Source: Sulfurimicrobium sp963741495 (GTDB lineage Bacteria > Pseudomonadota > Gammaproteobacteria > Burkholderiales > Sulfuricellaceae). From it: a DNA stretch of 64,000 nt. Shown here one piece after another: positions 18,073 to 26,827 of the stretch. The DNA lies in assembly GCA_963741495.1 (NCBI GenBank), contig CAVUID010000013.1, positions 132,566-196,565 on the forward strand, in the 5' to 3' direction. The notes beneath the pieces were generated by a model. That model was not told the DNA's origin. It searched no databases and saw only the letters and a list, made by a program, of their open reading frames with translations. Every line of letters starts with the position of its first letter. Position 1 is the first letter of the stretch. Both the position numbers and the translations under genes were made by a program.

Positions 18073-19224
18073 ATGTTCGAAATCATGGAAGCACCAATGC
18101 AGGATGCAGTTATCAAGGTAATCGGCGTGGGCGGCTGCGGCGGCAATGCAGTTGACCACATGATCGTGAGCGGTCTGGAGGGGGTGGAATTCATCTGCGC
18201 CAATACCGACGCCCAGGCGCTGAAACGCAGCCAGGCACGCACCCAGCTTCAGCTGGGCGCGCACATCACCAAGGGTCTGGGTGCCGGCGCCAACCCGGAA
18301 GTCGGCCGCGCCTCGGCGGAAGAAGACCGCGATCGCATCGCCGAAATGATCCAGGGCGCCAACATGCTCTTCATCACTGCCGGCATGGGTGGGGGCACCG
18401 GCACCGGCGCTGCGCCCATCGTCGCCGAAGTCGCCAAGGAACTGGGCATTCTGACCGTAGCCGTGGTCACCAAGCCGTTTGCCTTCGAGGGCAAGCGCGC
18501 CAAGGTGGCCCAGCTCGGCATGGAAACCCTGGCCAAGCACGTCGATTCCCTGATCGTGGTCCCTAACGACAAGCTGATGCAGGTGCTGGGCGACGACGTC
18601 AGCTTCCAGGATGCGTTCAAGGCCGCGAATGACGTATTGCACGGCGCAGTTTCCGGCATTGCCGAAGTGATCAACTGCCCCGGTCTGGTCAACGTGGACT
18701 TTGCCGACGTTAAAACCGTGATGTCTGAAAACGGCATGGCAATGATGGGTTCGGCCTCCGCCTCGGGCGTCGACCGTGCCCGTCTGGCCGCGGAGCGCGC
18801 CGTTGCCAGCCCGCTTCTGGAAGATATCGACCTTGCCGGCGCACGCGGCATTCTGGTCAACATCACCGCCAGCATGTCCCTCAAGATGAAGGAATACTAC
18901 GAGGTCATGGAAACCATCAAGGAATTCACCGCGGAAGACGCCACCGTCATCGTCGGCACCGTGATCGACGAAAACATGGGCGACACCCTGCGCGTCACCA
19001 TGGTCGCCACCGGTCTTGGCGGCGCGATTACCCGTCAGCAGAACAAGCCTCAGCTGGTGGTACGCAACGGGACGGACAATGCCCCCATGAGCGTGAATTA
19101 CGATGAACTTGAGCAACCAGCCGTGATGCGCCGTCGCGAACGCGGCGCCCAGCTTGAAGCCATGAAAGCCTCCGGCGTCGATTTCCTCGACATCCCGGCT
19201 TTCCTGCGCAAGCAGGCTGATTAA
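18073..19224 (+). CDS. ftsZ: Cell division GTPase FtsZ
   Basis: Tubulin-like GTPase forming the Z ring. Nucleotide loop GVGGCGGNAVDHM, tubulin signature GGGTGTGAAP, T7 loop with NVDFADVKTVM, and the conserved C-terminal peptide DFLDIPAFLRKQ that binds FtsA and ZipA. 383 residues. A strong AAAGGAGG at 18060-18067 precedes ATG 18073, consistent with high expression. A terminator follows at 19253. In many betaproteobacteria lpxC comes next; here it does not. Confidence 0.97.
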   Translation: MFEIMEAPMQDAVIKVIGVGGCGGNAVDHMIVSGLEGVEFICANTDAQALKRSQARTQLQLGAHITKGLGAGANPEVGRASAEEDRDRIAEMIQGANMLFITAGMGGGTGTGAAPIVAEVAKELGILTVAVVTKPFAFEGKRAKVAQLGMETLAKHVDSLIVVPNDKLMQVLGDDVSFQDAFKAANDVLHGAVSGIAEVINCPGLVNVDFADVKTVMSENGMAMMGSASASGVDRARLAAERAVASPLLEDIDLAGARGILVNITASMSLKMKEYYEVMETIKEFTAEDATVIVGTVIDENMGDTLRVTMVATGLGGAITRQQNKPQLVVRNGTDNAPMSVNYDELEQPAVMRRRERGAQLEAMKASGVDFLDIPAFLRKQAD

Positions 19225-19252
19225 GCAGGTCTCCTGACGTTCCTCCAGAGCT

Positions 19253-19284
19253 GGAAACCGGTCGCAAGACCGGTTTCCTCTTTC
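19253..19284 (+). terminator. Rho-independent-type terminator after ftsZ
   Basis: An 11-bp perfect stem, GGAAACCGGTC (19253-19263) and GACCGGTTTCC (19268-19278), with a GCAA tetraloop, followed by TCTTT. It closes the dcw cluster. The rest of the 259-bp gap to the next gene shows nothing further. Confidence 0.75.
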
Positions 19285-19483
19285 CATTTATAAATGGCGC
19301 ACCCGCTTGCGCGCATTTTCTTCGCCCGGCCCAGCCTGGCATCTGCCACACAATCAACCACAATCAGTTTGCGGTTCACCCTGAGCCCCCCTTCGGCTAT
19401 GATTACCGATATCCAGAGCGCAAAACACGTTTAATTAAGTAAGCAGCATCCGCCCCTTTCTGTTTTCTACAGGCCAGGACGCC

Positions 19484-20071
19484 ATGTCATTTCAACCGGG
19501 AATTTTGGAGATTTACCTGCCCGAATGGATGGAGGGATTTTTACTGGGGCACGCTTCCTGCATTTCGTCAGTTCAGGATCGCATGTCATTTGTCATCGAG
19601 GCCGCCCGGCTTAATATTTTCCAAGGTACCGGAGGCCCATTCGCCGCAGCAGTGTTTGAAACCGGATCGGGAAAACTGGTTTCACTGGGGGTGAACCTGG
19701 TGACCTCCGGGGGCATGTCCATGCTTCATGCGGAAATGGTGGCGATTGCGCTTGCACAGAAAAAAACAGGCAGCTACGACCTTGGCAGGCGGGATTTACC
19801 TGCCCACGAACTGGTCACCAGCACGGAACCCTGCGCGATGTGTTTCGGCGCGATCCCCTGGTCAGGCGTAAAAAAAGTCGTCACCGGTGCGCGCGAAGCG
19901 GATGCGAGAAAAATCGGTTTTGATGAAGGCCCAAAACTGAAAACGTGGAAAAAGGCGCTGGAAAAAAGAGGAATCGCCACTCTCTGTGATGTCGAACGCA
20001 AGGCTGCAGCTCGTGTACTGAACGATTACGCCGCGCAAGGCGGAAAAATCTATAACTCGCGAGAACCATAG
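19484..20071 (+). CDS. Nucleoside deaminase (cytidine/guanine deaminase-like)
   Basis: 195 residues with the zinc-binding motifs of the CMP/dCMP-type deaminase superfamily: HAEMVAIALA (HAE) and TEPCAMCFGAIPWSGV (PCxxC). RLNIFQGTGGPFAAAVF and the size resemble the guanine deaminase/tRNA adenosine deaminase-like group, but the substrate cannot be read from sequence. ATG 19484 gives about 30 residues before the conserved FVIEAARLN region; an internal ATG near 19580 is an alternative. Stands alone between ftsZ and aroKB. Confidence 0.85.
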   Translation: MSFQPGILEIYLPEWMEGFLLGHASCISSVQDRMSFVIEAARLNIFQGTGGPFAAAVFETGSGKLVSLGVNLVTSGGMSMLHAEMVAIALAQKKTGSYDLGRRDLPAHELVTSTEPCAMCFGAIPWSGVKKVVTGAREADARKIGFDEGPKLKTWKKALEKRGIATLCDVERKAAARVLNDYAAQGGKIYNSREP

Positions 20072-20193
20072 CACCCATTTTCCTGCCATCGGCAGGCAAG
20101 CGGGGCCGGAAGGTGCTGGCTATCCTGTCCGGCGTACTCTGAATGCCGTTTCTGCATGGTCAAATACCCCTCCAGCCGTTATCATTACAGCCC

Positions 20194-21837
20194 ATGTCCT
20201 ACCCCAACAACATTATTCTCATCGGCCTCATGGGCGCGGGCAAAACCACCGTGGGCAGAATGCTGGCCAAGCATTACGGCATGCGTTTCATCGACTCCGA
20301 TCACGAGATTGAACGCCGCACCGGGGTCAAGATCCCGCTGATTTTCGAACTGGAAGGTGAAGAAGGCTTCCGCAACCGCGAAACGGCCGTTCTGACCCAG
20401 CTGTGCCAGATGGACAACGTTGTGCTCGCCACCGGCGGCGGCGCAGTCTTGCGCGAAGAAAACCGCAAACTTCTCGAACGCAGCGGAACGGTGGTATACC
20501 TGCGGGCGCAGGTGCGCGACCTCTACCACCGCACCCGCCACGACAAGAATCGCCCCTTGCTGCAAACCGCCGATCCGCAGGCAAAGCTGCGCGAACTGTT
20601 TGGACAGCGCGACCCGATCTACCGCCAGCTCGCCAATATCATCATGGACACGGGCGACCAGAACATTCATGGACTGGTGCGCCGTCTGACACAGAAACTC
20701 ACCGATGGACAAGCTTCAAACATGCAAACCCTGACTGTTGATCTAGGCGCACGCTCCTACCCCATCCACATCGGCGCAGGCCTGTTGCAGCAGGCGCAGC
20801 TGATCCTGCCGCACCTGGCGCAGAAACGCGTGGCGATTGTCACCAACACCACGGTGGCGCCGCTTTATCTTGACCAGCTGACCGCAACGCTGACAGGCCA
20901 GGGCGTCAACGTGCTGCCTATCATCCTGCCGGATGGCGAAGCCTACAAGAACGGCGAAACCCTGAACCAGATCTACAGCGCCCTGCTGGAAAACCGCTGC
21001 GAACGCAAAACCACGCTGCTCGCGCTGGGCGGCGGGGTCATCGGCGATCTAACCGGCTATGCGGCCGCCACTTTCCTGCGCGGCGTGCCCTTCATCCAGA
21101 TACCCACCACGCTGCTGGCCCAGGTGGATTCCTCGGTAGGCGGCAAGACCGGCATCAACCATCCCCTCGGCAAGAACATGATCGGCGCTTTCTATCAGCC
21201 GCAAGTGGTGCTCGCCGACACCTCCACGCTCGACACCCTGCCGGCGCGAGAACTGGCGGCAGGCCTGGCCGAAGTCATCAAATACGGCCTGATCCGCGAC
21301 TTGCCGTTCTTCGAATGGCTGGAACAGAACATGGACCGCCTGCTGGCCCGCGACAAGGATGCCCTGGCCTATGCCATCCGCCGCTCGTGCGAGAACAAGG
21401 CCGAAATCGTGGCTGCGGACGAACGCGAAGGCGGTGTACGCGCCCTGCTCAATCTCGGCCACACCTTCGGCCACGCCATCGAGGCCGGCATGGGCTACGG
21501 CAACTGGCTGCACGGCGAGGCGGTGGCTGGCGGAACGGTGCTGGCGGCCGATCTGTCGCATCGCATGGGGTGGATCAGCGAGCAGGATCTGGCGCGCACC
21601 CGGCGCCTGTTTCAGCGCGCCGGACTACCGGACTATGCGCCCGACCTTGGCGTGGAGGCCTACCTCGATTTCATGGGGCTGGACAAAAAAGTGGAAGACG
21701 GAAAAATCCGCTTCGTCCTGCTGAAATCCATCGGCACAGCGCTGGTCACGGCGGATATCGCCGCCGACAAGCTGGCTCAGGCACTAAAGGGCTTTGTGCG
21801 TCCGGTCGAACTCAGGCAGGCGCCAGCCCCGGGCTGA
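20194..21837 (+). CDS. aroKB: Fused shikimate kinase / 3-dehydroquinate synthase (AroK-AroB)
   Basis: A single open frame of 547 residues carrying two complete shikimate-pathway enzymes. Residues 1-176 are shikimate kinase (LIGLMGAGKTTVGRML P-loop, DSDHEIE, ATGGGAVLRE). From Met177 (ATG 20722, in frame) 3-dehydroquinate synthase begins with QTLTVDLGARSYPIHIG and continues through EAYKNGETL, GGGVIGDLTGYAA and NLGHTFGHAIE. The linker (about TDGQASN) is very short and there is no stop between them. The usual proteobacterial arrangement is two adjacent genes. Internal initiation at 20722 remains possible. The frame is open to 20143, but ATG 20194 gives the normal AroK N-terminus. Confidence 0.9.
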   Translation: MSYPNNIILIGLMGAGKTTVGRMLAKHYGMRFIDSDHEIERRTGVKIPLIFELEGEEGFRNRETAVLTQLCQMDNVVLATGGGAVLREENRKLLERSGTVVYLRAQVRDLYHRTRHDKNRPLLQTADPQAKLRELFGQRDPIYRQLANIIMDTGDQNIHGLVRRLTQKLTDGQASNMQTLTVDLGARSYPIHIGAGLLQQAQLILPHLAQKRVAIVTNTTVAPLYLDQLTATLTGQGVNVLPIILPDGEAYKNGETLNQIYSALLENRCERKTTLLALGGGVIGDLTGYAAATFLRGVPFIQIPTTLLAQVDSSVGGKTGINHPLGKNMIGAFYQPQVVLADTSTLDTLPARELAAGLAEVIKYGLIRDLPFFEWLEQNMDRLLARDKDALAYAIRRSCENKAEIVAADEREGGVRALLNLGHTFGHAIEAGMGYGNWLHGEAVAGGTVLAADLSHRMGWISEQDLARTRRLFQRAGLPDYAPDLGVEAYLDFMGLDKKVEDGKIRFVLLKSIGTALVTADIAADKLAQALKGFVRPVELRQAPAPG

Positions 21838-22008
21838 AAAAACCTAGCAGAACGCATACCCGTTTCTGACGGCTACCGGGGCTAACAGCATGCTGCAATT
21901 GATGCCTTTTCATGTCTTCACGCCATGCTTTTATTTTGTTAAAAGAGCCGGAACAGCGTTGATAATGGCATAATCGAAAGTGTCTGGATGGAAAAACCCC
22001 ATTAATAA

Positions 22009-23469
22009 ATGAAACTTTCCCTAGCACTTTTCTGCCTGATCTCCTTCCTCGTGCTGGAGTCGATCAACAGTGCTGCCATTTATTACCTTTACCAGGCCAG
22101 CCCCTCGCCTTCCAGGCAAGCCGAATCCACTGCGCCAACAGACGCCAAACACCTCCTGGCCCCCGCCATCATCGGGCTGGCGAGAAACATGTGCGCCACC
22201 GCTTCACATATTGCGCAGCTTCCCCAAACAATCCATGCGCTAAAAGCCGGCCCTGACAACAGCCAACAGGCGCAACTCGGCAATCTTCACACGCTTTACC
22301 CGGATGCCCGGATTCAGCGGACGCTGCCAAATATCGGCGCTGGGAGCAGTTCACCCATTCCACCGCTTTCGGTTGTGTATTCGAGCGTGCCTGAAGCTGC
22401 GGGAAAGCGCCCGGCTACCGCCGCTGACTTGCTCCCCACTGTCGCGGAGCCGGTCATTGAGCCGCAAAGCAAGGCGATACTCGGCTTTGTCGTCATCAGC
22501 AAAAGCGTTCCGGAAATCATGGCCCTGTTCGATTCGCTCCAGTTGCGCGGCGCTTATGCAGAACTGCAACAGGCCAACGGAAATGGTCCTCACGATGTTT
22601 TGCTGCAACGCGGCGATGCCCGCATTAAAACCAGCACCTTCCAGGAACTGATCGACCTGCAGGGAAGCGCATGGCGACTCGTGGTGTGGCGCACCCCGGC
22701 CTTGCCTGCCAAGCCGGTGGCCTCCTTATCCCAGCGCTACCTGACGGCATGGGCGCTCTCCTCGGCATTGTTGACGCTGGTCATGGCAGGGCTGTATTTT
22801 GTCATGCGCAAAACACTGAAAAACGACATCAACACCATCCTGATGTTTTTCTCGGATATTCGCCACGCCCGCCTGCGCAAGACGTACACCATCCAGATGA
22901 AGGATATCGAGCAAAGCTTTGGGCTTATGTACCGCCTGGGCAAGCTCATGCTGGGAAAGCATAAACAGGTCACAGAATCCGCCAGCATCGACCATCTCTC
23001 CCAGGTCAACAACCGTCGCAGTTTCGACATCAAGCAGAACGAACTGTTTAAGACGCTGGCAGATGGCTGGACGCACAGCCTGCTCATTATCGATATCGAC
23101 AATTTCAAACAGGTAAACGACACGTTTGGGCACGACGCCGGGGATGCGCTGATCATACAATTCGGCAAAGCGCTTAAAGATCATTTACGCTCCAGCGATT
23201 TTATCGCCCGCCTGGGAGGCGACGAATTCTGCGTGATTTTCCCCAATACGCCGCTCAAAAAAGCGGCTGAACTTGCTGGCCGCTTGCGTCAGAACCTGCC
23301 TGCCGAAATGGAACTGACATCGGGGGTCATGCACAAGCTGCACTGGAGTGGCGGCCTGAGCGAATACAAGAAAAGCGATGGCACCGAAAACATGGCCTTG
23401 TCACGAGCAGATAACGCCCTGCTCCAGGCCAAGAGTGCCGGACGCAACCAGACCAAACTGGCAGCCTAA
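22009..23469 (+). CDS. Membrane diguanylate cyclase (GGDEF)
   Basis: 486 residues. Membrane segments near residues 5-27 and 243-265 enclose a periplasmic region of about 210 residues without a recognised sensor fold. A cytoplasmic linker leads to a GGDEF domain with DIDNFKQVNDTFGHDAGD and an intact RLGGDEF active site (residues about 400-406). RSSD five residues upstream is a canonical RxxD inhibitory site. It is predicted to make c-di-GMP in response to a periplasmic signal. No clear SD before ATG 22009. Monocistronic by appearance. Confidence 0.9.
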   Translation: MKLSLALFCLISFLVLESINSAAIYYLYQASPSPSRQAESTAPTDAKHLLAPAIIGLARNMCATASHIAQLPQTIHALKAGPDNSQQAQLGNLHTLYPDARIQRTLPNIGAGSSSPIPPLSVVYSSVPEAAGKRPATAADLLPTVAEPVIEPQSKAILGFVVISKSVPEIMALFDSLQLRGAYAELQQANGNGPHDVLLQRGDARIKTSTFQELIDLQGSAWRLVVWRTPALPAKPVASLSQRYLTAWALSSALLTLVMAGLYFVMRKTLKNDINTILMFFSDIRHARLRKTYTIQMKDIEQSFGLMYRLGKLMLGKHKQVTESASIDHLSQVNNRRSFDIKQNELFKTLADGWTHSLLIIDIDNFKQVNDTFGHDAGDALIIQFGKALKDHLRSSDFIARLGGDEFCVIFPNTPLKKAAELAGRLRQNLPAEMELTSGVMHKLHWSGGLSEYKKSDGTENMALSRADNALLQAKSAGRNQTKLAA

Positions 23470-23581
23470 TCGCCGCCCAGGCTGCCCCACATGGGCAATG
23501 ATGCTATCCTTCCCCCTTTAAACCGCCTTGGCAACCCATGCCGGGCGTCATTGCAGACCAAGCCAGAATTGAGGTATTTAC

Positions 23582-24703
23582 ATGTCGGAACTCGCGCCCT
23601 ACGCCGCGCATCCGCAGCACACTCGCGGCCGCAGATTTTTCGAACCTTCCCCCGCCGGGCGCAACGAGTTCGAACGCGACCGTGATCGCATCATTCACTC
23701 CACCGCTTTTCGCCGCCTCGAATACAAGACCCAGGTATTCGTCAACCACGAAGGCGATCTGTTCCGCACCCGCCTGACCCACAGTCTGGAAGTCGCGCAG
23801 ATCGGCCGCACCATTGCGCGCAACCTGCAACTCAACGAAGTGCTGGTCGAGGCCATCGCCCTGGCTCATGACCTGGGCCACACCCCGTTCGGCCATGCCG
23901 GGCAGGACGAACTCAATGCCTGCATGAAGGATCATGGCGGCTTCGAGCACAATATTCAGTCGCTGCGGGTGGTGGATTTGCTGGAGGAGCGCTACGCCGA
24001 ATTCGACGGGCTCAACCTGTGTTTCGAAACCCGCGAGGGCATCCTCAAGCACTGCTCACTCTCAAATGCCAGAGCGCTGGGCGAAGTCGGTGAGCGCTTC
24101 CTGAACAATCAGCGCCCCACTCTGGAAGCGCAGGTCACCAACCTGGCGGACGAAATCGCCTACAACAATCACGACGTCGATGACGGCCTGCGTTCCGGCC
24201 TGATCACCCTGGACCAGCTCTCCCATACCAGCCTCTTTGCCCGCCACCTGGCCATGGCGCAGGAAAAGCACCCCGGCCTCGATGGCCGGCGGCTGATCCA
24301 TGAAACCGTGCGGCGCATGATCAATACCCTGGTCATGGACCTGATCGAGCAAAGCACCAAGAATATCCGCGCAGCCGCGCCCACCAGCCTCGACGACGTG
24401 CGTCGTGCGCCGCCCCTGATGGCCTTCAGCCCGGAGCTGGAAAGCGAGCAGCTTGAGTTGAAGCAGTTCCTGCGCGTGCATCTATACCGCCACTATCAGG
24501 TAAACCGCATGAGCAAAAAAGCACGCCGCATCGTGCGCGAACTGTTTTCCACGCTATACGACTCACCCACCCTGCTGCCGCCGCAGTACCAGGAGAAAGC
24601 GGACACGGACAAAGCCCGCACCATTGCGGACTACATCGCCGGCATGACCGACCGTTATGCCTACCGCGAGTACCGGCGGCTGTTTTCGATTGAAGAAATG
24701 TAA
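23582..24703 (+). CDS. dgt: Deoxyguanosinetriphosphate triphosphohydrolase-like protein
   Basis: HD-superfamily phosphohydrolase of 373 residues. RDRIIHSTAFRRLEYKTQVF, LTHSLEVAQIGR and ALAHDLGHTPFGHAGQDEL supply the H...HD...D metal ligands, and EIAYNNHDVDDG is family-typical. Dgt-like enzymes convert dNTPs to deoxynucleosides and triphosphate; this is the shorter dGTPase-like type 2 group whose substrate preference varies. GAGGT precedes ATG 23582. In many betaproteobacteria dgt follows aroB, as here with the cyclase in between. The next gene starts at the base after its stop. Confidence 0.93.
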   Translation: MSELAPYAAHPQHTRGRRFFEPSPAGRNEFERDRDRIIHSTAFRRLEYKTQVFVNHEGDLFRTRLTHSLEVAQIGRTIARNLQLNEVLVEAIALAHDLGHTPFGHAGQDELNACMKDHGGFEHNIQSLRVVDLLEERYAEFDGLNLCFETREGILKHCSLSNARALGEVGERFLNNQRPTLEAQVTNLADEIAYNNHDVDDGLRSGLITLDQLSHTSLFARHLAMAQEKHPGLDGRRLIHETVRRMINTLVMDLIEQSTKNIRAAAPTSLDDVRRAPPLMAFSPELESEQLELKQFLRVHLYRHYQVNRMSKKARRIVRELFSTLYDSPTLLPPQYQEKADTDKARTIADYIAGMTDRYAYREYRRLFSIEEM

Positions 24704-25108
24704 ATGAAACGCGCCCTTGCGATCGCCCTGCTGCTGGTTTCGTTGCCTGTTGCAGGGGCCGGGCAAGTGCTGTGCCATACCACTTATGGCGGTGAAACAC
24801 GGATTCATGCCGCTCAACCTGTGAAGACGCCCTATACGGAAAAAGGCATCAAGGTGGGCTCGTATTTCCAGTTTCGCCCGGTATTTCAGGACGAACCTGC
24901 CGGGCACGCAGCGATCAAGATCTATGCTTATGTCGACCGGGATGAAGGGCCAGCGCTGATCCACCAGGCCAGCTTCCCCTACCCCCCGCCAAACAATACA
25001 GGCAGCCCCTATGGTTTTACCGGCCTGCATTTCGTCTACGAGCCGGTGCGCGACAGCGAATTGCAGTACTGGTGCGAAATGGCAGCGGGCAACGGAGTCA
25101 CGCGTTGA
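24704..25108 (+). CDS. Hypothetical secreted protein
   Basis: 134 residues with a clear signal peptide (MKRALAIALLLVSLPVAGAG) and two cysteines in the mature part (VLCHTTY, QYWCEMA) that could pair in the periplasm. I do not recognise a domain. It starts directly after dgt and overlaps the CapA-like gene by four bases (TTGA), so the two are probably co-translated and may act together. Confidence 0.7.
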   Translation: MKRALAIALLLVSLPVAGAGQVLCHTTYGGETRIHAAQPVKTPYTEKGIKVGSYFQFRPVFQDEPAGHAAIKIYAYVDRDEGPALIHQASFPYPPPNNTGSPYGFTGLHFVYEPVRDSELQYWCEMAAGNGVTR

Positions 25109-26088
25109 AGCGCCTGACTTTGCCTGGTCTGGCACTGGTGGGGCTGCTGTTCACCATCGCCCCGGCCTGGTCTGAGCCTGTACGGCTGATCTTCGCCGGC
25201 GACATCATGCTCGACGACGGACCGGGCCGGGTGATCCAGTCCGGGCGCGACCCGCTGGCCCACTTTGCCGCCACACTCGCCGAGGCCGACTTTGCGGTAG
25301 GCAACCTGGAGTGCCCGATCGCCACCACCGGCCAGCCGCTGGAGAGCAAGATTTTTTCCTTTCGCGCCCATCCCCGTGTGCTATCCATACTCAAAGGCCG
25401 CTTCAGCGCTCTGGCCGTCGCCAACAACCACTCCGGCGACTATGGCAAGGAAGCCTTTCTCGAAACCCTGACCCTGCTCGAACAAAACGGCCTGCCCTAC
25501 TTCGGCGGCGGGCGCGACCTTGCCGCCGCCCATGCGCCCTTATGGATCGAAAGGAAAGGACTGCGCATCGCCCTCCTCGGCTACAACGAATTCAAGCCCC
25601 GCTCCTTCGAAGCGGGTCCGGACTGGGCGGGGATCGCCTGGAGCGAAGACAGCCAGGTCGTCGCCGACATCCGCGCCGCCCGGGCTGCAGGCGCGGATCT
25701 GGTGATCCCCTTCATGCACTGGGGCTGGGAACGCGAGTTGCAGCCTAGCGAGCGCCAGCGCCAGCTGGCCCGGACCATGATCGATGCCGGGGCGGACATG
25801 GTGATCGGCGGACATCCGCATGTGACGCAGGGGGCGGAATATTACAAAGGGAAGCTGATCGTCTACAGCCTGGGCAACTTCGTCTTCGACGGCTTTGATC
25901 CGCCGGAAATTCCGGAGACTCGGGAGGGGTGGCTGCTACGGCTGAGCGTGGATCGCAATGGCTTGATCGAGTGGGATACGGTGGCGGCGCGGATGGATCA
26001 GGAGGGAACGCCGCATCCTGTTCCTGGTGCTGAAACGCCGTGCGGCAAGGCGGGGGAAGCGGTGGTCATGGTGTGCAAAAACCCGTAA
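25105..26088 (+). CDS. CapA/PgsA-family metallophosphatase-like protein
   Basis: 327 residues. Signal-like N-terminus (KRLTLPGLALVGLLFTIA) and a CapA fold with FAGDIMLDDGP, NLECPI, VANNHSGDYG, PFMHWGWE and GGHPHVTQG, the metal-binding positions of calcineurin-like phosphoesterases. The CapA group is named for poly-gamma-glutamate capsule synthesis, but most members are uncharacterised, and no capB or capC lies nearby. I take TTG 25105 (overlapping the previous stop) as start because it leads straight into the signal peptide; GTG 25072 in the same frame is the alternative. Confidence 0.85.
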   Translation: MKRLTLPGLALVGLLFTIAPAWSEPVRLIFAGDIMLDDGPGRVIQSGRDPLAHFAATLAEADFAVGNLECPIATTGQPLESKIFSFRAHPRVLSILKGRFSALAVANNHSGDYGKEAFLETLTLLEQNGLPYFGGGRDLAAAHAPLWIERKGLRIALLGYNEFKPRSFEAGPDWAGIAWSEDSQVVADIRAARAAGADLVIPFMHWGWERELQPSERQRQLARTMIDAGADMVIGGHPHVTQGAEYYKGKLIVYSLGNFVFDGFDPPEIPETREGWLLRLSVDRNGLIEWDTVAARMDQEGTPHPVPGAETPCGKAGEAVVMVCKNP

Positions 26089-26221
26089 TTTGTTGGCGAC
26101 ATCCATGAGCAATATGCCGACAGCGTACATATTTTTGGCCTGCCAGCCCGTGTAGGGCGCAATAACCAACGGGCATTGCGCCGCATGTTGAGGATTAGTG
26201 CTGTTTTGTGCGCTTCGCGCG

Positions 26222-26797
26222 ATGTTTGATTGCCGGGGGCAGCCCGGCGGCTGTTTACCTTTCTTGCTTCGCCAAGAAAGGTAAACCAAAGAAGGCGACC
26301 CCCATCCACCGCCCCTAGCGGGGTTCCCTGCGCTGCTCGCCAAGCCGGGCGGCTGCGCAACTCGCGCTGCGCGCTCAGACAGTGCTCGCCGACTGCCCCC
26401 GGCTTGTCTGTGCTGCTCGGCGGTGGACCGAGGGGATTCAAAATCAAACCCATCCCCACCCTGGCCCTCCCCTTGAAGGGGAGGGTGCTCCTTCACTACG
26501 CGACTCGCGGTGGAATTTTTCTGAGCGACGAGCGTGGAGCTGCCACCCGCTTCCCCTCTGCGCCGCTTCGGTTTGGCCAACAAATTGGGGGCCTTCGGCT
26601 GCGCCCTGTCCGAGCTCCGCGGCAGGGCACGGTTTGTGTGCCCTGCTAGGGCGAGTTGCGCAGACGCCCAATTTGTTGGCCAAACCGAAGGAACCCGAAG
26701 GGCGGCGCAGCGGGGTCGCCTTTTCTTGGTTACCTTCTTTTGGCGAAGCAAAAGAAGTGACCCGCTCGCCGGGCGGCCCCGGCACCCAATCAAACAT
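26222..26797. repeat. Composite inverted-repeat element, non-coding
   Basis: Gene-free 576-bp block in the 740-bp gap between the CapA-like gene and the convergent protease gene. Ends are inverted: ATGTTTGATTG (26222-26232) and CAATCAAACAT (26787-26797), each followed inward by GGGC-rich sequence and a hairpin. The left hairpin has a perfect 14-bp stem (26253-26266 with 26273-26286); the right arm has a related TTACCTTCTTTTG hairpin in opposite orientation. Inside lies a perfect 24-bp inverted repeat (26566-26589 with 26667-26690). Open frames crossing it in several frames look spurious. No transposase is present. Confidence 0.7.
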
Positions 26798-26827
26798 GCG
26801 CATAGCGCATTCCAATAAGGCCACCAC

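Noticed and set aside
16626..18242. 538-codon minus-strand frame over ftsQ-ftsA
   Set aside because: Histidine- and aspartate-rich low-complexity translation without recognisable domain; shadow of ftsA.
19369..19403. TTGCGG and TATGAT as a deaminase promoter
   Set aside because: Spacing is 23 bp, too long for a sigma70 promoter.
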